Assembly (NCBI GenBank): GCA_947489085.1
Contig: CANLCJ010000015.1
Span: 31,530 to 95,529, forward strand
Direction: 5' to 3'
DNA from: an uncultured Flavobacteriaceae bacterium
GTDB lineage: Bacteria; Bacteroidota; Bacteroidia; Flavobacteriales; Flavobacteriaceae
Length of the DNA stretch: 64,000 nucleotides
Shown: piece after piece, positions 19,513 through 27,873 of the stretch
Position numbering within the stretch: position 1 is the stretch's first letter
How the letters are laid out: each line of letters begins with the position of its first letter
Notes under the pieces: generated by a model
The model's input: only the letters and a program-made list of their open reading frames with translations
Database searches by the model: none
Told to the model about the DNA's origin: nothing
Position numbers and translations under genes: made by a program

Positions 19513-19959
19513 TTAGAAAAGCTGACCTTTCTCTAGAACTTTATGGCCATTACGCTTGTAATATACTTTTTCGCCATTGGCACAAAATGTATACTTAGAA
19601 ACTCTCGGGGTTTCAAAAATACTTAGTAAAATAACATCGTCTACAGTACAACCATAATCTTTAGCCACTTTCTTTTTTACATGATAAAGTGTGGCTCTCC
19701 CTCTTTTAAGTTGCGCTTCTATTTTTTTATCAATTTTAGGCTCTTCATGGTCTGTTGAAATACTACACGCATTAGCTTTAGAAATTTTACTGGCTTCTGC
19801 TAACTCTTCTTCTATTGTTGGTTGCCTGTCTATATACTCCCAAGTATAATCTGCCTTTAATAACACGCGTCTGCCATCTTCAGTTTTAACAATGTAGTTG
19901 TTCTGAGAAAACCCTAAACAAGACACTAAGGTTAGTAAGGCAAAAAGTAATTTTTTCAT
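19513..19959 (-). CDS. DUF3157 family secreted protein
   Basis: The protein of 148 residues begins MKKLLFALLTL with a signal peptide ending near GFSQ. A short conserved segment VKTEDGRRVLLKADYTWEY follows, which is the DUF3157 hallmark; function is unknown. The C-terminal half is basic and has Cys residues at about 80, 117 and 132. I chose ATG 19959 because it places the signal peptide at the N-terminus; an in-frame ATG at 20013 would overlap the upstream regulator gene and put 18 residues ahead of the signal. It lies 40 bases after the Xre gene and 59 bases before umuC on the same strand. Confidence 0.75.
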   Translation of the reverse strand: MKKLLFALLTLVSCLGFSQNNYIVKTEDGRRVLLKADYTWEYIDRQPTIEEELAEASKISKANACSISTDHEEPKIDKKIEAQLKRGRATLYHVKKKVAKDYGCTVDDVILLSIFETPRVSKYTFCANGEKVYYKRNGHKVLEKGQLF

Positions 19960-19999
19960 AATAAGAGATAATGATTGAATAGGCTTCAAAAATACAATT

Positions 20000-20206
20000 T
20001 TAATCGGCAACATACTCCAAAATATCTGCGGGCTGACAATCTAACGCTTTACAGATGGCTTCTAAAGTAGTAAAACGCACAGCCTTGGCTTTTCCAGATT
20101 TTAGGATGGATAAGTTGGCTGTTGTTATACCTATAATTTCTGCCAAATCTTTACTCTTCATTTTACGCTTGGCAAGCATTACGTCTAAATTCACAAGTAT
20201 TGGCAT
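20000..20206 (-). CDS. Small Xre-family (Cro/CI-like) transcriptional regulator
   Basis: The 68-residue protein is almost entirely one helix-turn-helix domain: KSKDLAEIIGITTANLSIL forms helices 2 and 3, and a conserved helix 4-5 follows (TTLEAICKALDCQPADILEY). It resembles the YozG-type HTH_26 proteins that pair with DUF2975 membrane proteins. It starts three bases after the DUF2975 stop, so the two are one operon. The two dyads at 20752-20799, flanking the operon's -7 box, are the likely binding sites, implying autoregulation. No effector domain is present. Confidence 0.92.
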   Translation of the reverse strand: MPILVNLDVMLAKRKMKSKDLAEIIGITTANLSILKSGKAKAVRFTTLEAICKALDCQPADILEYVAD

Positions 20207-20209
20207 GAC

Positions 20210-20737
20210 TTAAATGGTTAAATCGTTTTCGTCTTTAATGTATTTTCCTCTGTTTAAAACATCCAAATAGAGGTACACTAAAAAAGCAATGACTAAGTGT
20301 GCTAACACAATGAAATAATCATCTTGCAGTTTAAAATTAGCGCCCTTTATTAATATAGCTCCTGTAAATGTTACAATATAAATTAAAGGCATCAAGTTTA
20401 ATTTTAAGAACAAGCGCAAGTGCTTTATAGATTTAGATTTAAACACATTTTCTTGAACAAACACGCCTAAAAACATTTTAAACACATAAAAATAAACGCC
20501 GTAATAGAGCATACTTAACCACATGAAAAGAATAGAATAATTAAACGGAATATTAATATGTAATCCCACTAAAGGCACATGAACTTTTCCTTTACCTTCT
20601 ACAATGTCTACGAACGGTATTTGAAAACCAAATTTATATTCCAAATAGGCTCCTATTGAGAATAACATTGTAAAGCCCAATATACTTGTAATACTATAAA
20701 ATAATAAGGTTGCCGAAAGGTATGCTAAATGTTTCAT
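20210..20737 (-). CDS. DUF2975 integral membrane protein
   Basis: The 175-residue protein has four hydrophobic helices (about 8-32, 68-92, 112-132 and 143-162) separated by short loops, the DUF2975 layout. Function is unknown. The family is regularly coupled with a small Xre regulator, as here, and the pairing suggests that the membrane protein senses something or controls the regulator. It is first in the operon, and its ATG lies 15 bases from the nearer operator dyad. No catalytic residues are evident. Confidence 0.85.
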   Translation of the reverse strand: MKHLAYLSATLLFYSITSILGFTMLFSIGAYLEYKFGFQIPFVDIVEGKGKVHVPLVGLHINIPFNYSILFMWLSMLYYGVYFYVFKMFLGVFVQENVFKSKSIKHLRLFLKLNLMPLIYIVTFTGAILIKGANFKLQDDYFIVLAHLVIAFLVYLYLDVLNRGKYIKDENDLTI

Positions 20738-20751
20738 TTAAAAATTATTTA

Positions 20752-20799
20752 TTATTGTTTTTCGATAACAAATATAATAAAATTATTGAAAAACAATAA
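20752..20799 (-). promoter_or_regulatory. Promoter and paired operators of the DUF2975/Xre operon
   Basis: Two 17-base dyads, TTATTG-N5-CGATAA (20752-20768) and TTATTG-N5-CAATAA (20783-20799), start 31 bases apart, about three helical turns. Between them on the minus strand lies TATATTTG (20776 to 20769), an exact -7 box, with a TTG inside the second dyad (20796 to 20794; spacing 17). The two dyads are also mirror copies of one another (18-base arms, one mismatch). A repressor on both would cover the whole promoter. Confidence 0.7.
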
Positions 20800-20842
20800 T
20801 AAAACACAAATAAAACATAATTTGTACATTTTAGCGCTCCAA

Positions 20843-20873
20843 TTGTATTAGTATTTACTTCCCCGTATCTTTG
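20843..20873 (+). promoter_or_regulatory. Promoter of the biotin operon
   Basis: TTG (20843-20845), 20 bases, TATCTTTG (20866-20873): an excellent Bacteroidota promoter. The bioF ATG begins only five bases after the -7 box, so the transcript is leaderless or nearly so. No hairpin or riboswitch can fit in front of bioF. Confidence 0.8.
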
Positions 20874-20877
20874 CAGC

Positions 20878-22029
20878 ATGTTACCCAGAAAACTAGAGCA
20901 AAAATTAGAGCAGCGCCTTTCTAAAAATGCATTACGCAGCTTAGGAGAAACAACGCCTCTAATTGATTTTTCATCAAACGATTATCTAGGGTTTTCAAAA
21001 TCTGAGGCTATTTTCGATGCTGCACATAATATCTTGGTACGCCATAACATAAAACAGAACGGCGCCACAGGGTCACGCTTGCTATCAGGAAACCATAAGC
21101 TCTATCATGTAGCAGAATCTCAATTATCTAAAACCCATAACAGTGCATCAGCATTAATATTTAACTCAGGGTACAACGCCAATATTGGTTTTTTCTCTTG
21201 TATACCGCAACGTGGCGATATTATTTTATACGACGAATACAGCCATGCGTCCATACGCGATGGCATTAGTATGAGTCTTGCTAAAGCATATAAATTTCCT
21301 CATAATAATATAAGTGCTTTAGAAGCTTTAATAGAACGCTATCTTAAAAAAATAGACACAGACCAACACCACATTTATGTAGTTACAGAATCTGTATTTT
21401 CTATGGATGGCGACACCCCTGATCTGGTTAAACTGTCTCAATTATGCAGAGATACAGCAACGCATTTGGTAGTTGACGAGGCACATGCTATTGGTGTTTT
21501 TGGAAAACAGGGCGAAGGGCTCGTACAACATTTAAATATAGAAGCTGCCGTTTTTGCACGCATCATTACATTTGGTAAAGCGCTAGGTTGCCACGGCGCT
21601 GCTATTTTAGGAAACCAATTGCTCTGCACTTATTTAATTAATTTTTGCAGATCTTTTATTTACACTACCGCATTACCGCCACACAGTTTAGCAACCGTTT
21701 GCAGTGCTTACAATACACTAAAGGTTTCGCAGAACCGTTATAATCTGGAAGAAAACATTGCACATTTTAAAACTGAAATCGTTAAAAACAACCTCCAAGA
21801 CTCGTTTATAAGTTCTAATTCTGCAATACACTGCTGTGTTATTTCTGGAAACGATAGCGTAAAAGCCGTCGCTATAGCCTTACAAGACGCTGGCTTTAAT
21901 GTAAAACCTATTTTATCTCCAACAGTACCCGAACATCAAGAACGCTTGCGTTTTTGTTTACACAGCTACAATACAAAAAAAGACATTACCAAAGTTCTGC
22001 AAACTCTTGCTAATTTTACAAATATATGA
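20878..22029 (+). CDS. bioF: 8-amino-7-oxononanoate synthase
   Basis: BioF condenses pimeloyl-ACP (or -CoA) with L-alanine to form KAPA, the first committed step of biotin ring assembly; it is a PLP-dependent cytoplasmic enzyme. The 383-residue protein shows the alpha-oxoamine synthase motifs DFSSNDYLGFS near the N-terminus, VDEAHAIGVFG mid-protein, and the PLP lysine K234 in TFGKALGCHG. The start at ATG 20878 fits the family N-terminus. It opens the operon bioF, DUF2007 gene, bioD, bioA, ketoacyl synthase, and its stop overlaps the next start (ATGA). Confidence 0.95.
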   Translation: MLPRKLEQKLEQRLSKNALRSLGETTPLIDFSSNDYLGFSKSEAIFDAAHNILVRHNIKQNGATGSRLLSGNHKLYHVAESQLSKTHNSASALIFNSGYNANIGFFSCIPQRGDIILYDEYSHASIRDGISMSLAKAYKFPHNNISALEALIERYLKKIDTDQHHIYVVTESVFSMDGDTPDLVKLSQLCRDTATHLVVDEAHAIGVFGKQGEGLVQHLNIEAAVFARIITFGKALGCHGAAILGNQLLCTYLINFCRSFIYTTALPPHSLATVCSAYNTLKVSQNRYNLEENIAHFKTEIVKNNLQDSFISSNSAIHCCVISGNDSVKAVAIALQDAGFNVKPILSPTVPEHQERLRFCLHSYNTKKDITKVLQTLANFTNI

Positions 22030-22439
22030 GCGATACGTTTAAAACCATAGCCCAGTTTCAATACTCTACAGAGGCTCGAATTGTAAAAGGACGGTTAGAG
22101 GCAGATGGTATTCCTGTATTTTTATCTGATAGTTTTACTATAGATACAGACCCATTGGTAAGCAATGCTATAGGAGGCGTAAAACTAAAGGTATATGCCA
22201 GAGATGCACTAAAAGCACAATACATACTACAATCTATAAACAAATATGCTTTAGACGATGAGGGTAATGCCATTTCCTGCCCCAATTGCAAAAGCGAAAA
22301 TGTGGCATTATTTTCTACCATAAAAGACATTAAGTCTTTTTTTGCGTTTATTTTTGGCGTACTATTTTCAGCCTTGCCATTTTACACAAAACACAGGTAC
22401 CGATGCGAGGTTTGTAAAAACGAATTCAATTTAAAATGA
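22026..22439 (+). CDS. DUF2007 domain protein with C-terminal zinc ribbon
   Basis: The 137-residue protein has an N-terminal DUF2007 domain (about 5-75), a small ferredoxin-like fold often annotated as putative signal transducing, with FQYSTEARIVKGRLEADGI. A zinc ribbon follows, formed by CPNC (about 85-88) and CEVC (about 127-130), with a hydrophobic stretch between the two halves (about 99-118). Function is unknown. It overlaps both bioF and bioD by ATGA junctions, so its production is coupled to biotin enzymes. Whether it takes part in biotin synthesis is open. Confidence 0.85.
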   Translation: MSDTFKTIAQFQYSTEARIVKGRLEADGIPVFLSDSFTIDTDPLVSNAIGGVKLKVYARDALKAQYILQSINKYALDDEGNAISCPNCKSENVALFSTIKDIKSFFAFIFGVLFSALPFYTKHRYRCEVCKNEFNLK

Positions 22440-23047
22440 CAACATATTTCATTACAGGTATTTCTACAGAAGTAGGCAAAACCGTAGCCTCTGCTATTGT
22501 TACCGAAGCTTTAGAAGCAGATTACTGGAAGCCCATACAGGCAGGAGAATTAGACCATTGCGATACCACAAAGGTAAAGAACCTAATTTCTAATACCTCA
22601 TCTAAATTTCACCCCAACGCTTATGCTTTAGAAACACCTATGAGTCCCCATGCTGCCGCTGTTATCGATGGTGTAACTATAGATATAAATGCAATTAAAG
22701 CACCTCATACTAAAAATAATAATCTTGTAATAGAAGGTGCTGGTGGTTTACTAGTACCCTTAAACACCACACACACAATATTAGACCTTATTAAACCAAA
22801 CTATAAAGTTATTGTAGTATCTCGGCATTATTTAGGCAGTATTAACCATACACTCCTAACCGTAAATTTGCTCAAAGCGAAAGGTTTTGATGTGGCTATA
22901 CTGTTTAGTGGCCATAAACATGAGTCTACAGAAACGATAATTAAAACTATGACGCAAGTGCCCGTTATTGGCCGCATAGACGAAGAACCTTACTTTGATA
23001 AAAACGTAGTAAAAGAACACGCCAACCGAATAAAAGAAAAACTGTAA
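22436..23047 (+). CDS. bioD: ATP-dependent dethiobiotin synthetase
   Basis: BioD carboxylates DAPA with CO2 and ATP to close the ureido ring of dethiobiotin. The 203-residue protein has the P-loop GISTEVGKT (residues 8-16, family GTDTxVGKT), the catalytic lysine in DYWKPIQAG (K33), and the EGAGGLLVPL motif around residue 100. Length is normal. Its ATG overlaps the DUF2007 gene stop, and bioA follows after 19 bases. Confidence 0.95.
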   Translation: MTTYFITGISTEVGKTVASAIVTEALEADYWKPIQAGELDHCDTTKVKNLISNTSSKFHPNAYALETPMSPHAAAVIDGVTIDINAIKAPHTKNNNLVIEGAGGLLVPLNTTHTILDLIKPNYKVIVVSRHYLGSINHTLLTVNLLKAKGFDVAILFSGHKHESTETIIKTMTQVPVIGRIDEEPYFDKNVVKEHANRIKEKL

Positions 23048-23066
23048 AACCGCAGTACAAGCAAAA

Positions 23067-24332
23067 ATGAGTTTACAACAACGCGATAAAAAGCACCTGT
23101 GGCACCCCCTAAAACAACACCAACTGCAACCCGAAAGTTTGGCTATTGTTAAGGCTAAAGGCTGTACGCTTACAGACGAAGACGGTAACGAATACATAGA
23201 CGCTATTGCCTCTTGGTATACCTGTATGTACGGGCATTGTAACGACTTTATTACTGCAAGTGTTTACCAGCAAATGCAGCAATTGGATCAAGTAATGTTT
23301 AGCGATTTTACCCATAAACCTGCCATAGAATTATCCGAAGCTTTAATAAGCATACTTCCTAATAACCAAAATAGGATTTATTTTAATGACAATGGCTCTA
23401 CAGCCGTAGAAGCCGGTATTAAAATGGCCTTGCAATATTACTTCAATAAAAATGACCAACGCTCTACCTTTATTGCTTTTGAAGAGGGTTTTCATGGCGA
23501 TACGTTTGGCGCTATGAGTGTTTCTGGTTTATCGGTTTACAATGGGCCTTTTGAAGATTTTCTTATAGACGTTAAGCGCATACCAACGCCAGATGGCACG
23601 AATAACGCACTTATTTTAAAGCTTCTTGAGCAATATGCCTCTAAATTTAAAATTGCAGGATTTATATACGAGCCTATAATACAAGGCGCTGCTGGTATGA
23701 AAATACACGATACAGAGGGTTTAAACCATATTTTAAGTTATTGCAAATCTAAAGACATCTTAAATATTGCAGATGAGGTGATGACGGGGTTTGGCAAAAC
23801 GGGACGGTATTTTGCCTCAGATTATCTAGAGGTAAAACCCGATATTATTTGCTTAAGCAAAGCCCTAACCGCAGGGTTAGTGCCCATGGCGATAACTTCA
23901 TGTACCGAGAGTATTTACGAAGGGTTTTTAAGTAGCGATGTCTCTAAAGGTTTTTTTCATTGCCATACCTATTCTGCAAACCCTGCTGGCTGTGCAGCAG
24001 CATTAGCAAGTATTAAATTACTAACCTCTAAAGAAATGCAACAAAATATTGAGCGCATTTCTAAAAAACATCAAGAATTTAACGCACATATAAAGACACA
24101 CCCTAAGGTAAAAACAACACGGCACATTGGCGTAATTTTTGCCTTAGACCTTAACACAAAAATGGCCCGTTATGGTGACTTACGCGATAAACTCTTAAAG
24201 TTCTTTATGGCACGTGGTGTATTTTTAAGACCTTTAGGCAATACTATTTATATACAAGTGCCTTATATTATTAGCAATGCCGAATTGAAAAAGGTATACC
24301 AAACCATTGAAGAAGCCTTAGAAATAGTATAA
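23067..24332 (+). CDS. bioA: Adenosylmethionine-8-amino-7-oxononanoate aminotransferase
   Basis: BioA converts KAPA to DAPA, using S-adenosylmethionine as amino donor in the classical enzyme. The 421-residue class III aminotransferase starts with HLWHPLKQHQ, the BioA N-terminal signature. It has NDNGSTAVEAGIKMA (cofactor phosphate region), DEVMTGFGKTG, and the PLP lysine K265 in LSKALTAG. The protein is complete and of the usual length. It lies between bioD and the ketoacyl synthase gene (21 bases downstream). Confidence 0.95.
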   Translation: MSLQQRDKKHLWHPLKQHQLQPESLAIVKAKGCTLTDEDGNEYIDAIASWYTCMYGHCNDFITASVYQQMQQLDQVMFSDFTHKPAIELSEALISILPNNQNRIYFNDNGSTAVEAGIKMALQYYFNKNDQRSTFIAFEEGFHGDTFGAMSVSGLSVYNGPFEDFLIDVKRIPTPDGTNNALILKLLEQYASKFKIAGFIYEPIIQGAAGMKIHDTEGLNHILSYCKSKDILNIADEVMTGFGKTGRYFASDYLEVKPDIICLSKALTAGLVPMAITSCTESIYEGFLSSDVSKGFFHCHTYSANPAGCAAALASIKLLTSKEMQQNIERISKKHQEFNAHIKTHPKVKTTRHIGVIFALDLNTKMARYGDLRDKLLKFFMARGVFLRPLGNTIYIQVPYIISNAELKKVYQTIEEALEIV

Positions 24333-24353
24333 CTTTGTCCAAAATATTTTTGT

Positions 24354-25508
24354 TTGCAACAGCCAGTATCTATAACCGCAATAGCCTCTATCTCGCCTTT
24401 AGGAACAACTTTAGAGCGTACTTGGCAAAGCTATTTAAATAACGAGCACTGCTTTAGTAAAAACACTTATTTAGATGGTAACGTTTGGGTAGCTCAACTC
24501 TCTAAAACATCGAAAGCGTATATTGATGCACTGAGACAATCCGACAACAAATACAAAACTTTAGACGATACTGTTTTATTTGCCATTCACGCTTCCAGAC
24601 AAGCAGTGGCGAAAGCAGGTTGGAAAGCCACAGATAATTTTGGTATTAATATTGGATCTTCAAGAGGAGCTACAGCTTTATTCGAAAAGTATCATGAATC
24701 GTTTTTAAAGCATCATAAATCGGATACGCTCAGCTCGCCTACCACCACTTTAGGTAATATTGCATCTTGGGTAGCTCACGATTTGCAAACCAAAGGCCCT
24801 GAAATTAGCCACTCCATTACTTGCTCTACAGCATTACACAGTGTACTTAATGGTATTGCGTGGCTTGCTTCTGGAATGTGCGATAAGTTTTTAGTTGGCG
24901 GTAGTGAAGCGCCGTTAACACCATTTACCATTGCACAAATGCAGGCTTTAAAGATATACTCTAAATCTACCGATAAGTTTCCATGCCGTGCTCTAGACTT
25001 TAATAAAACCCAAAACACCATGATTTTAGGTGAAGGTGCGACTATGGTTTGTCTCGAAAAAGGCAAACAAGACAATGCCCTTTGTACAATAACAGGTATT
25101 GGCTATGCTACCGAAATTTTAAAACATAATATTTCTATTTCTAGCGATGCCAAATGTTTTCAAAAATCCATGCAAATGGCATTGGGCGATATGGCTCCAG
25201 ATAATATAGACGCTATAGTTATGCATGCCCCTGGCACTATAAAGGGAGATCTGTCTGAGTTTAAAGCCATTGAAACTATATTTCCTAGCAAAAAGCCTTA
25301 CCTTACATCTAATAAGTGGAAAATTGGCCATACCTTTGGAGCTTCTGGAACATTAAGTTTAGAATTAGGCGTTTTAATGTTACAACATCAAAAATGTATA
25401 GGTGTTCCCTATTTAGAACCCACCACTCCTCCTAAAACCCTGAAACATATTTTAGTAAATGCAGTAGGCTTTGGGGGCAATGCAGTATCGGTTTTAATTT
25501 CCAAATAA
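24354..25508 (+). CDS. Beta-ketoacyl synthase (KAS I/II-like) in the biotin operon
   Basis: The 384-residue thiolase-fold protein carries the full KAS I/II triad: C157 in ITCSTALHS, H291 in MHAPGT and H326 in GHTFGASG. It is slightly shorter than FabF (about 410) and divergent, so it is not the main fatty-acid enzyme. The start is a TTG at 24354, since no ATG lies at the family N-terminus. As last gene of bioF-DUF2007-bioD-bioA it probably makes or extends the pimeloyl precursor on ACP, given that no bioC, bioH, bioW or bioZ is seen here; that role is inferred. Its stop codon directly abuts that of the opposing ATP-grasp gene. Confidence 0.85.
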   Translation: MQQPVSITAIASISPLGTTLERTWQSYLNNEHCFSKNTYLDGNVWVAQLSKTSKAYIDALRQSDNKYKTLDDTVLFAIHASRQAVAKAGWKATDNFGINIGSSRGATALFEKYHESFLKHHKSDTLSSPTTTLGNIASWVAHDLQTKGPEISHSITCSTALHSVLNGIAWLASGMCDKFLVGGSEAPLTPFTIAQMQALKIYSKSTDKFPCRALDFNKTQNTMILGEGATMVCLEKGKQDNALCTITGIGYATEILKHNISISSDAKCFQKSMQMALGDMAPDNIDAIVMHAPGTIKGDLSEFKAIETIFPSKKPYLTSNKWKIGHTFGASGTLSLELGVLMLQHQKCIGVPYLEPTTPPKTLKHILVNAVGFGGNAVSVLISK

Positions 25509-26561
25509 TTAGCGCTGCGCTTTTACTTCTTCTAGTAAACTCCGCATATGTTTATTTTTTAACATGCCACCATACGCCATATCGCTTAAAGGAATATGAG
25601 GATAGGAATTACATTCTACAATTACTGGGCCTTCTTGAGTAATAGCAATATCCCAACCAATAAGTCTGTCTGGGAATACCTTTAGCGCATGTTCTAACAT
25701 TTTAAGAATATCTGCATAGAATGGAATTTTAAACCCATCGAACACAAAACCACTATCTGGGTGCTGGGTTACAGTTGCTCCCCCAAATTCCATCAAATAA
25801 TGCCCTTTAGCTTTCAAAGTACCTGTTTCCATATTTACACCCACGGTAAAACCTCCTGACGTTGCATTGTCTACAACACTAGCACCTACGCCAAACCTGT
25901 AAAACCCACCAATAAATTCTGTATGCTTATCCTTAGTTATTATAGTTATAATACGCAAAGTGTTTACAGAATTTCCATGAATTTTATTTATAGCGTCATG
26001 CTGCACAATTAGCTGTGTATGCACAAAAGTGCCTTTTATCAAAACATCAAAATAAGCATCCAATTTTTCATCTAAATCAGCCCGTGTCATTTTAAAACAG
26101 CCTTTACCCCCATACTCAGAAGGCGGCCTAAAAAACAATCCATCAAGTCCGTTTTCATCTAAAACATGTTGAAAAAACATTTTTGCTTCAGCTTTTGTTT
26201 GTATGTCCTTTAGCGTTCCGTTCCAGAAAAAGTGAGACTTGGTATTATATGTAATTAATTTCGGTGTCTTAATATTTGCTTTTTCTGCATAGAATGCAAA
26301 AAATAGTTTATTCTCTATAATAGCATTTAAATCTCTATTGTGAAGCACACTACTAGTATTTAAAGCTTGCATATCTCCAAAACTGTGATAATCTAGATAA
26401 TTAACTACCGATTTTCGATAAATAAATTTAAAATAGTAAAAAGGTATTTCGCGCTTAACCCAAGCCAAAACAAACAATTCTTTGCATATTTTAAACCAAC
26501 TCTTTTTATTGGGGTCTTTAAGAAAAACCTTTATACGCCCTATATTGTTAAATCGTTTCAT
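25509..26561 (-). CDS. ATP-grasp protein, sugar-transfer associated type (ATPgrasp_ST)
   Basis: The 350-residue protein fits the ATPgrasp_ST family: a helical N-terminal part (1-90), a nucleotide-binding segment with RPPSEYGGKGCF (about 147-158), a central VNTLRIITI strand, and the metal-binding end GWDIAIT followed by VIVECNSYPH (family EGN; here ECN). Members are found in capsule and exopolysaccharide gene clusters and probably ligate an amino acid or similar group to a sugar or peptide; the substrate is unknown. It sits on the opposite strand between the ketoacyl synthase and bioB, with no spacer from the former. It may have no link to biotin. Confidence 0.82.
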   Translation of the reverse strand: MKRFNNIGRIKVFLKDPNKKSWFKICKELFVLAWVKREIPFYYFKFIYRKSVVNYLDYHSFGDMQALNTSSVLHNRDLNAIIENKLFFAFYAEKANIKTPKLITYNTKSHFFWNGTLKDIQTKAEAKMFFQHVLDENGLDGLFFRPPSEYGGKGCFKMTRADLDEKLDAYFDVLIKGTFVHTQLIVQHDAINKIHGNSVNTLRIITIITKDKHTEFIGGFYRFGVGASVVDNATSGGFTVGVNMETGTLKAKGHYLMEFGGATVTQHPDSGFVFDGFKIPFYADILKMLEHALKVFPDRLIGWDIAITQEGPVIVECNSYPHIPLSDMAYGGMLKNKHMRSLLEEVKAQR

Positions 26562-26733
26562 ATTTTATGCATCAGCAATTACAAATGTAACAGTATTCGT
26601 TTTTTATACCAGTATTAAAATTAAATAATCAATAACACCACTAAAACGAGCACCAGAGCTTAGCAAACAATAAAATTAAATTATACTTTTTTACAAAGTA
26701 ATTTTCTACTTTTACATCCACATTTTAGAGACT

Positions 26734-27828
26734 ATGAGCGCGACAAAACACGATTGGACTAAACAAGAAATTATAGACATCTATAATAAGCCTTTAATGG
26801 AATTACTTTACGATGCCGCAACCACGCATCGCCTGCACCATGATCCCAATACAGTTCAAGTGTCTACGCTTTTATCTATTAAAACAGGAGGCTGCCCAGA
26901 AGATTGTGGATATTGTCCGCAAGCTGCTCGTTATCATACTGATATAGAAGGCAATGATTTAATGAGTGTGCAGCAGGTTAAAGCTCAAGCTTTACGTGCA
27001 AAATCTAGCGGTAGTTCTCGAGTATGTATGGGTGCTGCTTGGCGTAATGTTAAAGATGGTGAAGAGTTCGATCAGGTTTTAGAAATGGTACGTACTATTA
27101 ATAAGCTAGATATGGAAGTGTGTTGTACTTTGGGTATGATAACCGAAAACCAAGCCAAACGCTTGGCAGAGGCTGGTCTGTATGCTTATAATCATAATTT
27201 AGATTCCTCTGAAGAATATTATAAAGAAGTAATCTCCACAAGAGGCTTCGAAGACCGTTTAGAAACCATAGATAATGTTAGAAAAACTAATGTAACTGTA
27301 TGCTCTGGAGGTATTATTGGTATGGGAGAAGCTATAGAAGATCGTGCTGGCATGCTTGTAGCGCTTTCTACATTGAATCCGCAACCAGAATCTGTGCCTA
27401 TTAATGCTTTGGTAGCTGTAGACGGCACCCCGCTGGAAGACCAAGAACCTGTTTCTATCTGGGATATGGTACGTATGGTAGCCACAACACGAATTGTAAT
27501 GCCAGAAACTCAAGTGCGATTAAGTGCAGGGCGTACGCAAATGACACGCGAAGGCCAAGCCATGTGCTTTTTTGCTGGTGCAAATTCCATCTTTGCTGGA
27601 GATAAGTTGTTAACGACTCCAAATCCTGACGTAAATGAGGATATGGAAATGTTTAAATTACTAGGCTTAAATCCTCAAAAACCATTTATTAAGAAAATGC
27701 AGCCTGAAACTATAGAAGCCAAAGATTCGCAGTACCAAGACCTTGGAGAAAAACCTAAATGGACAAGACCAGAACATACTATAGAACGCAATGAGACCGC
27801 AAAACAAAAGTCTAAACTTGCAAACTAA
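26734..27828 (+). CDS. bioB: Biotin synthase
   Basis: BioB inserts sulfur into dethiobiotin by radical SAM chemistry. The 364-residue protein has the [4Fe-4S] cysteines C54, C58 and C61 in GGCPEDCGYCPQ. The [2Fe-2S] ligands lie in RVCMGAAWRN, VCCTLG and VCSGGIIG, with the arginine in VRLSAGR; all are present. A 30-residue polar tail extends beyond the usual core. It is separated from the other bio genes by the opposing ATP-grasp gene and needs its own promoter in 26562-26733, where TACTTTTA (about 26708) is a possible weak -7 box. The suf operon in this window would supply its clusters. Confidence 0.97.
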   Translation: MSATKHDWTKQEIIDIYNKPLMELLYDAATTHRLHHDPNTVQVSTLLSIKTGGCPEDCGYCPQAARYHTDIEGNDLMSVQQVKAQALRAKSSGSSRVCMGAAWRNVKDGEEFDQVLEMVRTINKLDMEVCCTLGMITENQAKRLAEAGLYAYNHNLDSSEEYYKEVISTRGFEDRLETIDNVRKTNVTVCSGGIIGMGEAIEDRAGMLVALSTLNPQPESVPINALVAVDGTPLEDQEPVSIWDMVRMVATTRIVMPETQVRLSAGRTQMTREGQAMCFFAGANSIFAGDKLLTTPNPDVNEDMEMFKLLGLNPQKPFIKKMQPETIEAKDSQYQDLGEKPKWTRPEHTIERNETAKQKSKLAN

Positions 27829-27873
27829 CCTTTACAATACTTAACTAACTACTCACTATATAATATTTACATC

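Noticed and set aside
20843..20880. Riboswitch or biotin-repressor hairpin before bioF
   Set aside because: The promoter is too close to the ATG to leave a leader, and no BirA-type dyad was seen.
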